Shown piece by piece: positions 30,806 through 41,147 of a DNA stretch of 64,000 nucleotides (positions are counted from its first letter, which is position 1; the number at the start of each line of letters is the position of its first letter). The DNA is taken from NCBI GenBank assembly GCA_947034885.2, contig OX344753.2, positions 25,870,347 to 25,934,346 on the forward strand, written 5' to 3'. A model generated the notes under the pieces. That model was not told the origin of the DNA, made no database searches, and saw only the letters and a program-made list of their open reading frames with translations. This DNA is from Thuidium tamariscinum (Eukaryota; Streptophyta; Bryopsida; Hypnales; Thuidiaceae). Both the position numbers and the translations under genes were made by a program.

Positions 30806-31899
30806 GTAGGAATTCAATCAAAATAATTTTTTGGTGGAATTTTAATTGACAACGTAGGAGGGGGAACCAAATTTTTTTAAGCACATTGACAATCTTGAAT
30901 TTTAAAGTTGAAGTGGTAGGTAGGGGAGGAGGGCATATTTGCATCTTTTGGGTACATAGGCATAGTCACATCCAAAAATGCAACTTTTTTTGGTTTTACC
31001 ATCTTCAAAGTTTAAATTCCAATCTCTTTTTAATAGGATTGTTAGCAACCTCAAAAGAATCCAACCCAAGATGTTTCATATTTTTTTGACACTCAAAGTA
31101 ATGTTTTGTAAATTTTCAAATTTAAAAGCATAGAATGCCTATTTATACCACTAGTGTTAGATAGCCACCTTTGAAGAAAAAGATGTATCAAGTCTCATTG
31201 GTTGCCTCAAAAAATCCTTCAATTTCCATTGATTTTTTTTTAAATAGTACATTAGGGGAGTTTTCAAGCCTCCAAAAGACTATTTCATGATTGTTTAGGA
31301 AATATAGCGAACCAGCAATGGCTAGTTAGAATTTTCAAATGTCAAGAAAAAAAATTCAAAAGTTCAAATTTTTAGAAAGTATTAAGAATCTAAAAAAATG
31401 ATTTTAAAAAATAAATTATTTCCATAAAAATATTTTGAAAATATTTAATATTTAATTTAATTAATTAGTATTATTAGACATGGCAGTTGTTTGAACACAT
31501 CAAATTGATGATGTAACAGCATTTCCAAAGCTCCTATGGCATTTCCACACTTTAAGAACTTACAATCTTTTAGAGGCCCCAAAACTTCCCTAATCATAGT
31601 TTTGGAGATGTAGTGGTTCTTTTGTCATCCTTTTATGCTCTATCCAAGACATCTTAGACATGGCACTAAACTTAAAGGTAGCAACTTTGAGTGCTTCTAC
31701 TTTATCTTCATTAATCCTATAAAGACAACCAATTGGGCACGTGACCATGTCATTGCCAACCCTCTCTAAATTATATATTAATAAAAGGCAAAATCTTCAA
31801 TGGATTAACTTTAGTGCCAAGATCATACTGAAGATTATAAAGCATGTGCAATATGTAGGCAAATGAAAATTGCAAATCAATTTTCCCATGAATTGCTAA

Positions 31900-32330
31900 A
31901 TCACAACAATAGAATGTCTCAAATCACACCTTACCTAAAAGCACCATCATCACTTTGTATACATCTCCAAAATCAATATGAACAGATGTTGAAAAACAAT
32001 TTTTGAAAATCTACTAAAAAAAACTTAAAGCCTTCATGACTTTTGCATAAGGATTCAAATGCCATGTTTTTGGTGCATTGAAACTTCCTTTCACTTGCCA
32101 ACAAGAAAATATGAAAATTTGACCAATTCAATAATAATAGTTAGGCACAATAGCAAAAAAGTTGTAGTTTTGAGAATATCCACCTTAATAGAATGTGTCA
32201 AAATGCAATTATTGATTTTACATTGAAATTTGTTTACTAAGCCCAATTCATAGAACTTTGACAATAAATTTTGGATGAATAATTGTGTCTTTTTCACATT
32301 AGATATAGACTTCAAAAATTAGCCATCAAC
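31900..32330 (+). repeat. Dispersed repeat, copy A (others 33,668-33,850 and 58,385-58,940)
   Basis: Shared blocks include CATCACTTTGTATACATCTC-like, ACTTTTGCATA, AATG.CATGTTTTTGGTG, TTGCCAACAAGAAAAT.TGA and AAATTTGACCAAT. The 33,668 copy is inverted; the 58.4-kb copy is in the same orientation and is interrupted by a CACTA MITE. In copy A the corresponding point (about 32,004-32,016) is uninterrupted. No coding capacity; family unknown. Confidence 0.7.
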
Positions 32331-32449
32331 CCCCAAAAAATAGTCAATGCAACATTTTAGGGATAATCTCTTTGGTCTTAAATCATAGTGCCATTATAAG
32401 GTAGGTCCTCCCTCTAAACCACCACTTTTGCTATTGTGACCAATTACTA

Positions 32450-33660
32450 TTCCCTCTATCCTGAAATAAGCGTCCGAATCTCTTCTCCTTTAGAGATTAC
32501 CTTTGATTTGAATCAAAGTGCCAAAAATTCGGGCATTCAAGAATGAATAACCCATATTTAAAACCTATGCAAAATTTGGAGCTTAGAGAAAGTCGTTTAG
32601 GCACCCAAAAGGCAAGTTGAAAGTGAGATTTTGGACATTTTCTATAATTGTTGCCAGCTCCATCAATTTTATTGATTTATAGGGTTTGGGATACAATGGG
32701 ATTCTAATAAGATGTTCCCCAATCTAAATATATAAAAATTAAGAAATCAGCCAACTTTATGATCAACTTTTAATAGCTCCAAAATAGGCACTAAATAAGT
32801 CATTAACATTGCTATTTTAGGAGGCATTGAGCAAAAGTTGTCTCATACTACCACTTAAAACCAATTTTGCAAGGCCAATGAAGTGCACTTGCATTATTTC
32901 ACTTGCCCCTTTAACCCCTAAATGCCCAAGGCCTATTTTGAGTGTCCTGAAATTTGCTCTAAATTGAACAAAATACTAGCATTTTGATAAGTTGTATCAA
33001 TTTTTTTGAATTGTAACCATACAAATTCAAACTAAACATGTTAGAGATTGCATGGGAAAATAAAACACAACAATATCACTTACCAAGTGAAAGATTATAA
33101 TGTTTGACCATGAGGGTGTTAAAACTGCAAAAAACTTTTTGTCCTCTTTGCACAAGTCAAATCTAAAACAATGGTAACCAAAAAAATATGAGGTTAAAGG
33201 GCCTAACATGTATAACCCCAATCAATTTATGGCTTCTTAAAACTACTCTGTAATTTTTTTAAATGAATTTTGAATGTGATTTTCGATCCAAGATCTAGTG
33301 TATTTGAGGCTCATTCCCAAGAGCTCTCAACACTATGGGAAGTCAAGATTGCAATGAGTACCCTTGTACAAAATCTTGAATAGAAAAATCACTATTAGTT
33401 ATTTTTAAGACCAGATTTTTGATGCTAAAATTAGACTTCCCAAAGAACTTTCCAAAAATATTAAGCTACTAAAAATAGCAACTTGGTTAAGTTTTATTTA
33501 ACTTCAAAGTTTTGCAAACACCAAATTTTGGTGCCTCGGGCATTTAGGGGTTAAGGTCATTTAGTCAAACATTCACTAAATTGTTGAAATCACAAGAAGG
33601 ACCTTTTTAGTGGGACAAAAAATCTACTTGATTTGGACAATTATTTCGGGACAGAGGGAG
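32450..33660. mobile_element. Mariner/Stowaway-like element carrying a nested TTAA element
   Basis: The left end TTCCCTCTATCCTGAAATAA and the right end TTATTTCGGGACAGAGGGAG are complementary with few mismatches and are flanked by TA on both sides (32,448-32,449 and 33,661-33,662). CTCCCTCYGTCCC-type termini with a TA target are the hallmark of plant Stowaway/mariner-like elements. Removing the nested element (32,915-33,550) leaves about 575 bp with no transposase. The termini are in better condition than those of the neighbouring dispersed repeats. Confidence 0.8.
32915..33550. mobile_element. TTAA-flanked element nested in the Stowaway-like element
   Basis: The 636-bp element starts CCCCTAAATGCCCAAGGC and ends GCCTCGGGCATTTAGGGG: 17 of 18 terminal positions are complementary. 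Perfect TTAA flanks it at 32,911-32,914 and 33,551-33,554. It has no coding frame. It has the clearest terminal repeat of the TTAA group and inserted after the surrounding TA-flanked element. Confidence 0.85.
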
Positions 33661-33667
33661 TATTATA

Positions 33668-33850
33668 AGACTAGTCAAATTTTCATTGATTTTCTTTTTG
33701 GCAAGTGAAAGGAGGTTTCAACACACCAAAGAACGTGACATTAGTATATAGCAAAAGTTATGAAGGAACAAAGTTTGATTCTAAAATTGATTCTTCCATA
33801 GAGGTACATATTTGATTTAGGAGATGAATAGAAAGAAAAAATGGTAGTTC
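33668..33850 (-). repeat. Dispersed repeat, copy B (inverted)
   Basis: The complement of this stretch aligns with 32,060-32,130 and upstream parts of copy A (GGTG.GTTGAAAC.TCCTTTCACTTGCCA, then AAATTTGAC). It begins directly after the right TA of the Stowaway-like element, so copies A and B flank that element in opposite orientations. Confidence 0.65.
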
Positions 33851-34576
33851 TCGGTCAACAACACATTTTTGGGTGCCCGCCTTATTAAGGTAGGAATATT
33901 ATAAATGATTCAAATATGCATTTCAACTTGTACAACATGGGAAATTCATTGCAAAATTGAGCTAGATGTGTGCAAAAATAAAGATGAAGAGGCATGCTAA
34001 AAAAGATTTTTTTTCTTCAAGAATGAATTTTTTATTCAATGTAAATGTGAAATTCTTCATTTGGACCTCATTCTAGTCTCATAGCTTCACCTATTGAAAC
34101 TACTACTATTGAAAAAAACAAAAAAATAAATAAATAAATAAAAAATTTGAAAAATTGAGCCATTATGGGTTGATTAACTATTTCTGGACAACACATAGAA
34201 AAGAATGACCTTGAAACAGCCCTCCCTTGCTAACAAATCCCTCCTAATGTGTTGGTTTCAAAACCCCTATTGTGCCATTAGAAGGGGGGGGGGTGCCGTT
34301 TATGGTATTCCTTCCATACGTGTCACAATTCTGGTGGAAGGGACCACTTCTTTTTTAGACTCTGTCAATTCCCTCAGTCACTCTTGATCGAATCGTCTTC
34401 CTTGAAAGGAAGACACATTCAACATGCACCAGCTTTCAGTTAAAACACATGAATGTGTAGCCGTTTGGATTGACCGACACGCTTGTTACGTGAGTTTGGA
34501 GAAACACGTCAACATTCTCTAATTTATAATAGGAAGGCTACGCACGAGCGTTTTTGAATAAAGACTCAGGCTACTA
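33851..34576. other. AT-rich intergenic DNA, no gene seen
   Basis: No credible coding frame. Contains a short AAATA-type simple repeat near 34,125-34,142 and a G-run near 34,285. Composition becomes less AT-rich toward 34,380-34,560, without a recognisable feature. Confidence 0.45.
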
Positions 34577-34834
34577 GTCCCTCTGTCCCACTAAAAAGCT
34601 TCCCAAATTCTTCCTGCAAAGACTGTAAATCAACCTAATTAGGAAGCTTAGTCGTCTCTCTAGTTGAACGGATGTGTGTCGTACAAACTGACTTGTTCTA
34701 AAAGGGTTGGCTTGCTTGCAAACAAATTTTTTGGAATTGAACCGCGCGCTTGTGGAAATGACACTCACTGCAAGCATGGATCATGACAACTTTGTCAGGA
34801 GCTGTGGATGCCAAGAAACTCTAAAGTTGTAAGG

Positions 34835-35005
34835 TAAGAGGTCCTATAATGGTCCATCTTAGGGCCGAAACAGAATTTCAGGGAGGTTAAATTTTTGAAA
34901 TATTTTTCAGTAAGTTTTCCTTTAAAGATAAGTAGAATTGGCATCTAACCCAAGTCGTTTCATATTTTTCTAAGCTTTGTGGAATTAGTTATTAAATTTT
35001 GAAGT
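34835..35005 (+). repeat. Dispersed repeat, partner at 63,812-64,000
   Basis: Shared with the window's right edge in the same orientation: ATTTTTCAGTAA.TTTTCC, AGA.AAGT.GAAT, GTTTCATATT.TT, AGCTTTGTGGAATTAGTTA and TTTTGAAGTTGAAA. The second copy runs off the window, so its full length is unknown. Confidence 0.75.
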
Positions 35006-35017
35006 TGAAAGGGCATA

Positions 35018-35132
35018 GGGTTCTAAAATGGTGCCCTGGCTAAAATGTACGATGTTGGTACACTACTAAAGGCTATGAAAAAGCAACATGTACAAATATT
35101 GTACATTTAAAGTAGGGCACCATTTTAGAACC
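35018..35132. repeat. 115-bp foldback element
   Basis: GGTTCTAAAATGGTGCCCT at the left pairs perfectly with AGGGCACCATTTTAGAACC at the right, and pairing continues inward imperfectly (AAATGTAC / GTACATTT). TA adjoins both ends, compatible with a Stowaway-like target. It lies inside the composite element at 34,577-35,997, directly after the dispersed repeat. Confidence 0.8.
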
Positions 35133-35999
35133 TACTCCATTTAAGAGCCTTCTACCCTAGCTCAGAAAATGCAAAGGCTGCATTCACACTAAGTTAGACG
35201 GGGGAAGTGTAAAATTTAATCCCTTGAGGATTGGGTGTTCAAATTTTGAATGATGGGTGAATGCAAACACATCCCAAGGATACAAAAATGTATACAACAA
35301 TGTATTTTTTTCATCCATTGATTTACTTCTGAAGTTGCTTGTGTTAGTTCTTTAACATTTGTAGAGTATAAGATTCTAAGGACTTTGTTTTGCAAATATT
35401 TTATTATTCAAAAAGGTATGACTTCATTCCACTAAAAAACTTCTAAAATCTTTTTTGTAAGGAAGTAACTATATTTTGAGTCATAGAATTAAGAATACAT
35501 GCATTCAAGAAAGAGTAATCCACCCCTTAGATTTATGCAAAATCTCTAGTTTAGAAGCTATCATTTGGACATCCAAAATCCATTTGCAAAATATAATTTT
35601 TAGCATTGTTTGTAAATGCTACCAACTCTGTCACTTTAGATTATTTAAAGGGTGTCAATTGGCAACACTAGGATTTTAGAAATATATTCCCTAACCTAAA
35701 TATCCTCAATAAAGAAACCCAATCTTTCTTTTTCACTCAAATTTTTATAGTGTTAAAGTGGTCACTAAACACATCGTCGATACTAATGTGTAAGGGAGCA
35801 ATTAGTACAATGTGCTTCATATGGGCAAGGCCAAGCTTGCAAATCTAAAGGAATGCTCCTAGATTGTTTTACTTTCCCTCATGAGGTCATTGAATACAAC
35901 AAACATTTTGTAATTGGTCAAATTTCTTTAAAAATGGAGCTTTTTAGTGGAACAAAAATTCTACTTGAAATGGAGGTTTTTAGTGGAACAAAGGGAGTA

Positions 36000-36702
36000 C
36001 AAAACTAATGTTAGTTCTAGGGTTTGAAACCAATATCTAGCTACAATATATAGAAATACCAACTCAACAAAATTTGGACATGTGTCCCCTCAATATATGT
36101 GAATTCTTGAAGCATAAATTTTAAATACTTTTTGAAATTTATTCCATTAGGAAAAGAAGTGTATATAGATGTTTCCTATACATCTACACAATTGAGTCTA
36201 TACAATTTTACTAAAGAATTTTGCCAAATTAAAAGTCTTAATTTTTTTAAATCAAAATTTGGTATGATTGATTGAGATTGCATAAGAGTGCATTCCTTTA
36301 ACAAATGTAGTAGTATTTGCTAAACAAATGCAAAAAGTGTATTTGAAAATGAAATGTCTTCATATCTTTTTGCACATGATGTTTTATACCAATTGATACC
36401 AATTGGGCTAGTAAAGGATTTCTATATAGAAATGTATAAGTATGAGAATATAATGTTAATTAAGGTAAATGGGCCCATTTTGGGTAAAATTATATTAGTA
36501 GTGCATGCTTCAAAATTGGAATTTACATCACTAATATAATTTAATTTTGGTCCACAATGGGCTTGCTTACCTTATACTTTAAAGTGGCCATGGAGACTTG
36601 AGTTTGATGGTAGTCATTTTTTTGGGTTGAGAGTCCTTCATCTCAGTGACATACATTTTCTTCTGAAGACAATTATTAGTTTGCAAATGAAGAATCTCTC
36701 AG
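36000..36702. other. AT-rich intergenic DNA, nothing recognised
   Basis: No coding frame, no terminal repeats found. Confidence 0.45.
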
Positions 36703-37505
36703 CCCCTAAGTGCCCAAGCCTTTTCAAGTGTATTTTGATTATGAAAAAAGTGCATGGACTTGTAGTCATCCCTCGTGAAACAAATTGATTTTTTTTCCAA
36801 AATCTAACTGCATAGATGTTTAAAGAGCTTGTTTATTAGCAAGTACACAAATATTGAGCACAAAATTGTATTGGAGTTGTGAGATTATAACGAGAGAAGA
36901 GTACATTTTTATATTTAATATGTTGCCTTTTTCCACAATGTTTCTCAAATTTGCATATAAATTTTTTTGGGGATTTGAGGTGACATGAACAACTACAAAA
37001 AGTGTTAGCACACTAAAATGCACTTCTAAAAAACTTAATTCCACATGAAAAGCTATTAAATTCATTACACAATCTACCTTACAATTGTTGAAATGCAATT
37101 AATATTTTTATAAATAGAAATTGCAAATAACTCCAAATCAATAGTTGTATGTTTAAATTTTCAATGGTGAATATCATGAAAACATTTTCTTCTTTCCATT
37201 GGGACCATTTCAAAGCAAATGAATATGTACAATTTTTTAGATCTCAAATTAAGTGAAATTGCATAAAGTTAGAAAATGAAGTAAAATTGGCAAGCTTTAC
37301 ACTTCACTTATAGTACATGTATGCCTTTGAAGACCTCTCAATAATCAAATATGTACTTTTTTCAGTGAAAAATGAAAGTTTTCAATAGTTAACCCTTAAA
37401 ATTGTCTAAATTTTTTTTTAAACGGTCACAAGATTTTAATTGCCCATTCAAAAATGGGCCTGAAATTTTAGATCGACCATATATGGTCAACTGGGCAATT
37501 AGAGG
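36703..37505 (-). mobile_element. TTAA-family element, 0.8-kb subtype, inverted copy
   Basis: The left end CCCCTAAGTGCCCAAGCC and the right end GGGCAATTAGAGG are complementary in part. TTAA follows at 37,506-37,509; the left flank is TCAG, two transitions away from TTAA. The complement aligns over its whole length with 41,426-42,233 (TTTCAGGC.CATTT, TATTGAAAACTTTCATTTTTCA, GAAACAAATTG, 803 against 808 bp). No coding capacity. Confidence 0.7.
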
Positions 37506-37633
37506 TTAACTCTTGAAGTTGTTTTAAATATAAAATGTTTTTTTAGATGTTTGGAGTATTCAATGTGAAGCATCACATATTGATTTTCTTTTTTCTTTTT
37601 TCCTTCAAGATTAGAAAATCAAACAATCTTTAA

Positions 37634-38030
37634 GAGCATTTCCATGCCTGGCTTGGGCAAATAACCCGACCAGGGAGCAATTGGTTGTGTCATAAGTAAA
37701 GCCCGGGCCCGGCCAAACGAATTCGCCCCACGCCAAGCTCGGCAAGAAGCACGGGAAAGAATCATGTTCGGATTTCGAGGTGCCACCTCATAGTTGCCGC
37801 CGAGAATCAATTCTTTTAAACTCGAAAAGTGCCTTGAACAAGGAAATTAAATATAAAACAAATGTACACCGAGCCCGGCCACACACTCGCCACTTGGCCA
37901 TGTCATTCTTAAATTAGGCCAGGACTGGCCTTATTTTGGCTTTGCCATGTGTGCCATGGGGCAATTACTTTGGTCGGGCCCAGCTACTTGCCCAGTTTGC
38001 GCCGAATTGTGAGTGGCCGTGGAGATGCTC
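37634..38030. mobile_element. PIF/Harbinger (Tourist)-like MITE
   Basis: The 397-bp element starts GAGCATTTCCATG and ends CGTGGAGATGCTC, flanked by the 3-bp direct repeat TAA (37,631-37,633 and 38,031-38,033). A TAA/TTA target with GAGCATCTCCA-type termini fits the PIF/Harbinger group. It is strikingly GC-rich (GGGCCCGGCC-type runs) in an otherwise AT-rich block, which suggests a recent arrival or a different origin. The minus-strand frame of 63 aa inside it has no recognisable product. Confidence 0.8.
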
Positions 38031-38033
38031 TAA

Positions 38034-39147
38034 AGAAATCTAATTCTTACAAAGAACCAACAGCTAGTAAATTTTTTTGTTTGACTCTTAATTCAAGCAA
38101 GTGGAACAAATCATTATATTGCTTTGAAAATTTTCATACTTTTGTCTAACTTAAGACTCTACTAACTCAAATTTATAGTCTTTAGGTCTTTTTGCAAAGT
38201 ACAATTTAAGTTACAAAGCTCAAAAGTTTGACAAAGCTACCTTGTGTTGACAAACCCACAAAGCTGAAGCAACCTTGGGAAAAAAAACATTGTGTTGTTC
38301 CTTACTAAGTTAGATATCACACATGCATTACTCTTAGACCCCCCAATTTTTTTTAATTCAAGACCTTTAATTGTACTAGTCAAGATTAAGATTGTACAAT
38401 TCCAAATCCAAAAAAAAAATACAATTTGATTGACAAACCTATTTGTAACAATTTCAAGTGTATTTTCTATTTTTTTGGATTCAAGGAACTTTAGTAGGGG
38501 TTAAAATATGCCAACTAGTTCATGCCAATCAATCAATATTTAACCCTTAAAGGACAAGATCCATTGCCATTTGGTCAAACATCATGTTGAAGTTGAATTT
38601 AGTATATTAGATTGTGTACAAACATCAATCTTATATTTTTATTACTTGATACTATGAATTTTCAATTGGTTATTATATATTTTTAAAACAAAAACAACCA
38701 CAACAAAAACCTTGAAGTCAAATTCAACTATCAAAACAAATTTAATATTTTATTTAATAGATTTTCAAAATTTTGATGTTTTTTACTAGTGGAAAATTTG
38801 TACTTTCAACTTATTTTATTTTTTCCAATTTTTTTGATGAAAACTACAAATTATTGTGATTTTTTGAAGTCAAAGATTAAAAAATATATATCACTCACAA
38901 TAAAAACTAGAACAATATGAAATTTATACCATTAATGAAGATTAGAATGGAAAACTGGATTTTGTAATTGAAATTGAAATATCCATTTTAAAAGGAAAAA
39001 AATATGAATGAAAAACACAACATATTATGTGTTTTTTGGATTTTAACACATGGAGCTTGCAATTGCAATAATTCTTGCAATTTTTGGATTTTTTCAAAAT
39101 TTCAAGTTCAAACAGGAAGAAAACTTGTCAAGCTTCATTTTCTTAGC
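38034..39147. other. AT-rich intergenic DNA, isolated element ends
   Basis: Contains TTAA/CCCTTAAAGGACAAG at 38,540 and AGGGG/TTAA at 38,497, which look like TTAA-type termini, but they face away from each other and do not define an element. No gene. Confidence 0.45.
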
Positions 39148-39151
39148 TTAA

Positions 39152-39372
39152 CCCTGAAGCGCTCCGACGTCCATATTCTGGACGATGAACAGAGACCTTC
39201 AAGGCACTGTTTCATCCAATTAACTTCTAATTTATCAAATGTAACACTTGAATCTAGAAAAGACAACCTTCCTTCATGACCAAATTCATTAAATTCTGGT
39301 AAATGATATATCTGTACAAAACTATAAGCGAAAATGTGCAAAAATTCAAAAAAGGATTGAGACGTTTCAGGG
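39152..39372. mobile_element. TTAA-flanked MITE, second short type
   Basis: The 221-bp element has CCCTGAAGCG at the left and CGTTTCAGGG at the right, flanked by perfect TTAA at 39,148-39,151 and 39,373-39,376. The left 35 bases (CTCCGACGTCC and following) recur at 50,305-50,345, so the family is repeated. The frames of about 90-100 aa that cross it extend into flanking DNA and are not credible genes. Confidence 0.7.
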
Positions 39373-39414
39373 TTAAGTCCAATGCCAAAAATGGTTACAT
39401 TGAAAGCTAGAATC

Positions 39415-39447
39415 AAGGTCCACGCATCCACTGGATGCATGGACCTT
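39415..39447. repeat. 33-bp hairpin
   Basis: AAGGTCCACGCATCC pairs with GGATGCATGGACCTT around a three-base loop with one mismatch. It lies 43 bases beyond the preceding MITE. Function unknown. Confidence 0.75.
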
Positions 39448-40540
39448 TAAGGGACCACTCTCGGCATTTGGAAGCATTTCTATTTTGCAATGATTTCTCT
39501 TTCAATTGGGTCAGTCAGTGAGTCTCCATGTCCTGGTGGCATTCAGTCGTTTGTTGGACCCCAACCAACCATCCATCCATCCATTTTCTTCAGTGGTGGG
39601 GACCACATATGACCATCTCCATGTCCTTAGCCCTCACCAATCCCTGCTCCCCAAAGCACTGGAGCTATTAACTTATTACCTGTTATTCCTCATTCATTTC
39701 CAAACAATCCTAAAGAAAAAATGAAAAGAAGAAAGAAAAATGAAAAAAAGTGGGGTTGTTTTGGTTGAGAGAAGGCTTTTGTGTAGTTTTTTGGGTTTAT
39801 TTTTTTCCTGTTCGTAGGTGGGCAACTTTGAGTGATCAACCTGATCATGGAGGCCGAAGGACAATTGAAACCAAGAGACACCCCCGCCGGACATATCTCA
39901 CACGTGCAGTCAGTAGTCAGGTCCAATAATCTCACAAACTGTGCTGCCTACTGTATCATGCCATGCAAAAGAATTTGGACATTGAAGAGGATTTCACCAT
40001 TCCCAAGCTTTTCAATTCAACTCCACGTTAAGAAAAACCCATTTTTTTTTCTCTTTTGAATCATTGTGTTTTTTTGTTTTTAAAAAAACAAAACAATGAG
40101 CAAATTCCATTGATTTGGATTCATTGTTGGAACGGTGCAATATGCATTTTGTAAGATTGTTGAACCAGCCTGTAAGTATAGTCCACGACCTGACCTGGTC
40201 TTGAGAGTCAATCAATCATTAGTGCCATGGGCGCTGGTTGATACAAGCCCCATGCACGATTGGGTTGTATTGGTCACATTACACACAACTAACGGCTGCG
40301 TCTTCGCCATCCACGAAGTTGATCTATTCAAATTTCGAATGGGAGTTTGGCAGTCACGCAGATCGCCCCAACCAAGGCTAGAGCAGCCCAATTCCTGCCA
40401 CCAGGTAGTCTAGTTTCAGTGGATTTTGAATTGGAGGAAGCTCCCAATTCGCAGGGGAACTCCAAGTCCAAGTCCCAGTCCGAGTCCTAATCCAAATCCT
40501 CCTCATTCCTCAACTGACTCCATCAGGGGGGGTGCTGCAG

Positions 40541-40565
40541 CCCAGCCCAGCCCAGCCCAGCCCAG
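40541..40565 (+). repeat. (CCCAG)5 pentamer microsatellite
   Basis: Five perfect copies of CCCAG preceded by CTGCAG. Confidence 0.95.
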
Positions 40566-40864
40566 CCAATCATGTGTGGTTGGCGGCCTTGTGGGTGGCT
40601 TGGTTAGGTTATTAGATCCCGAATCAAATCCCAGGCTTAGAAAAGGGAAGAAAGCCTCCGTGGCCCAGTTTTCCTTTCATGACAGGGAGTTGGGTTGTTG
40701 GCAGGAGCATGCACCCTAAGATTCCATGGTTAGGTCAATCAATGAGGTTTGTTTGTTCGTTCTAGTTATTGTACTGTTGGGCTTGCAACCAATGTTGTGT
40801 GCTTTTGGATTCAGTTGGAAAAAAAAACACGGAAAAAACCCATGGCTGAATTAATTACAGCAGA

Positions 40865-41000
40865 TTCATGGCGCCCATAACATGGTTTTTCCAATAAGGC
40901 AGGGGTACCTTACTTTTGGCATCCTTGGAAAAGGGGACTGCTACAGTGAACCAAATGGTCTTATTGATGGGCTCCTTAGACCAATTCCAATTGTTGAATT
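40865..41000 (+). repeat. Dispersed repeat, partner at 63,008-63,120
   Basis: Shared phrases in the same order: CATAACATGGTTT, CAATAAGGCA.G.GTACCTT / CAATGAAGCAAGAGTACCTTT, CCT.GAAAA.GGG, AATG.TCTTATT. Family unknown; neither copy has a coding frame. Confidence 0.6.
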
Positions 41001-41147
41001 AATACCTGAAAAGCCCCTCCCAGGTATCTAGCAAGGCATAAGATTATACATGTCCAACGTGGGGAGGACCATTGCTTGGTTGCACAATGTTATGTCCACA
41101 ACAATGCATATACATTAAACCATGAAGTTTAACGTTGTGCATATTAG

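Larger units (their letters stand above)
29484..31900. other. AT-rich intergenic DNA, simple repeats only
   Basis: No credible coding frame. It includes the GATA-type and TATA-type simple sequences entered separately. The rest is unstructured AT-rich DNA with occasional phrases shared with other intergenic parts. Confidence 0.5.
34577..35997. mobile_element. Stowaway-like element(s), composite
   Basis: The left end GTCCCTCTGTCCCACTAAAA follows TA (34,575-34,576). The right end TTTTAGTGGAACAAAGGGAG precedes TA (35,998-35,999). A second left-end-like sequence, ATTCCACTAAAAAACTTCT at about 35,423, shares an interior with the 32,450 element (CATTCAAGAA, TATGCAAAAT). The interval is therefore either one 1.4-kb element or two related elements, one truncated. 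The right end also holds a second GTGGAACAAAAATTCTACTT repeat unit. No transposase. Confidence 0.55.
39448..41143. other. Moderately GC-richer stretch without a recognisable gene
   Basis: Composition between about 39,500 and 41,000 is less AT-rich than its surroundings and contains a CATC run near 39,570, a proline/serine-coding run (CCAAGTCC repeats near 40,460) and the CCCAG pentamer array. The plus-strand frame 40,426-40,719 (97 codons) lacks an ATG start, is low in complexity and matches nothing I recognise. It may be a remnant of a gene or retroelement; I cannot support more. Confidence 0.4.

Noticed and set aside
39148-39440. Overlapping plus and minus frames of 90-100 aa around 39.1-39.4 kb.
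   Set aside because: They span a TTAA-flanked MITE and its flanks, and a fragment of the same sequence recurs at 50.3 kb in a non-coding context.
40426-40719. A 97-codon Pro/Ser-rich plus-strand frame in a GC-richer patch.
   Set aside because: It lacks an ATG start, is low in complexity, includes the CCCAG microsatellite and shows no splice partners or known motifs.
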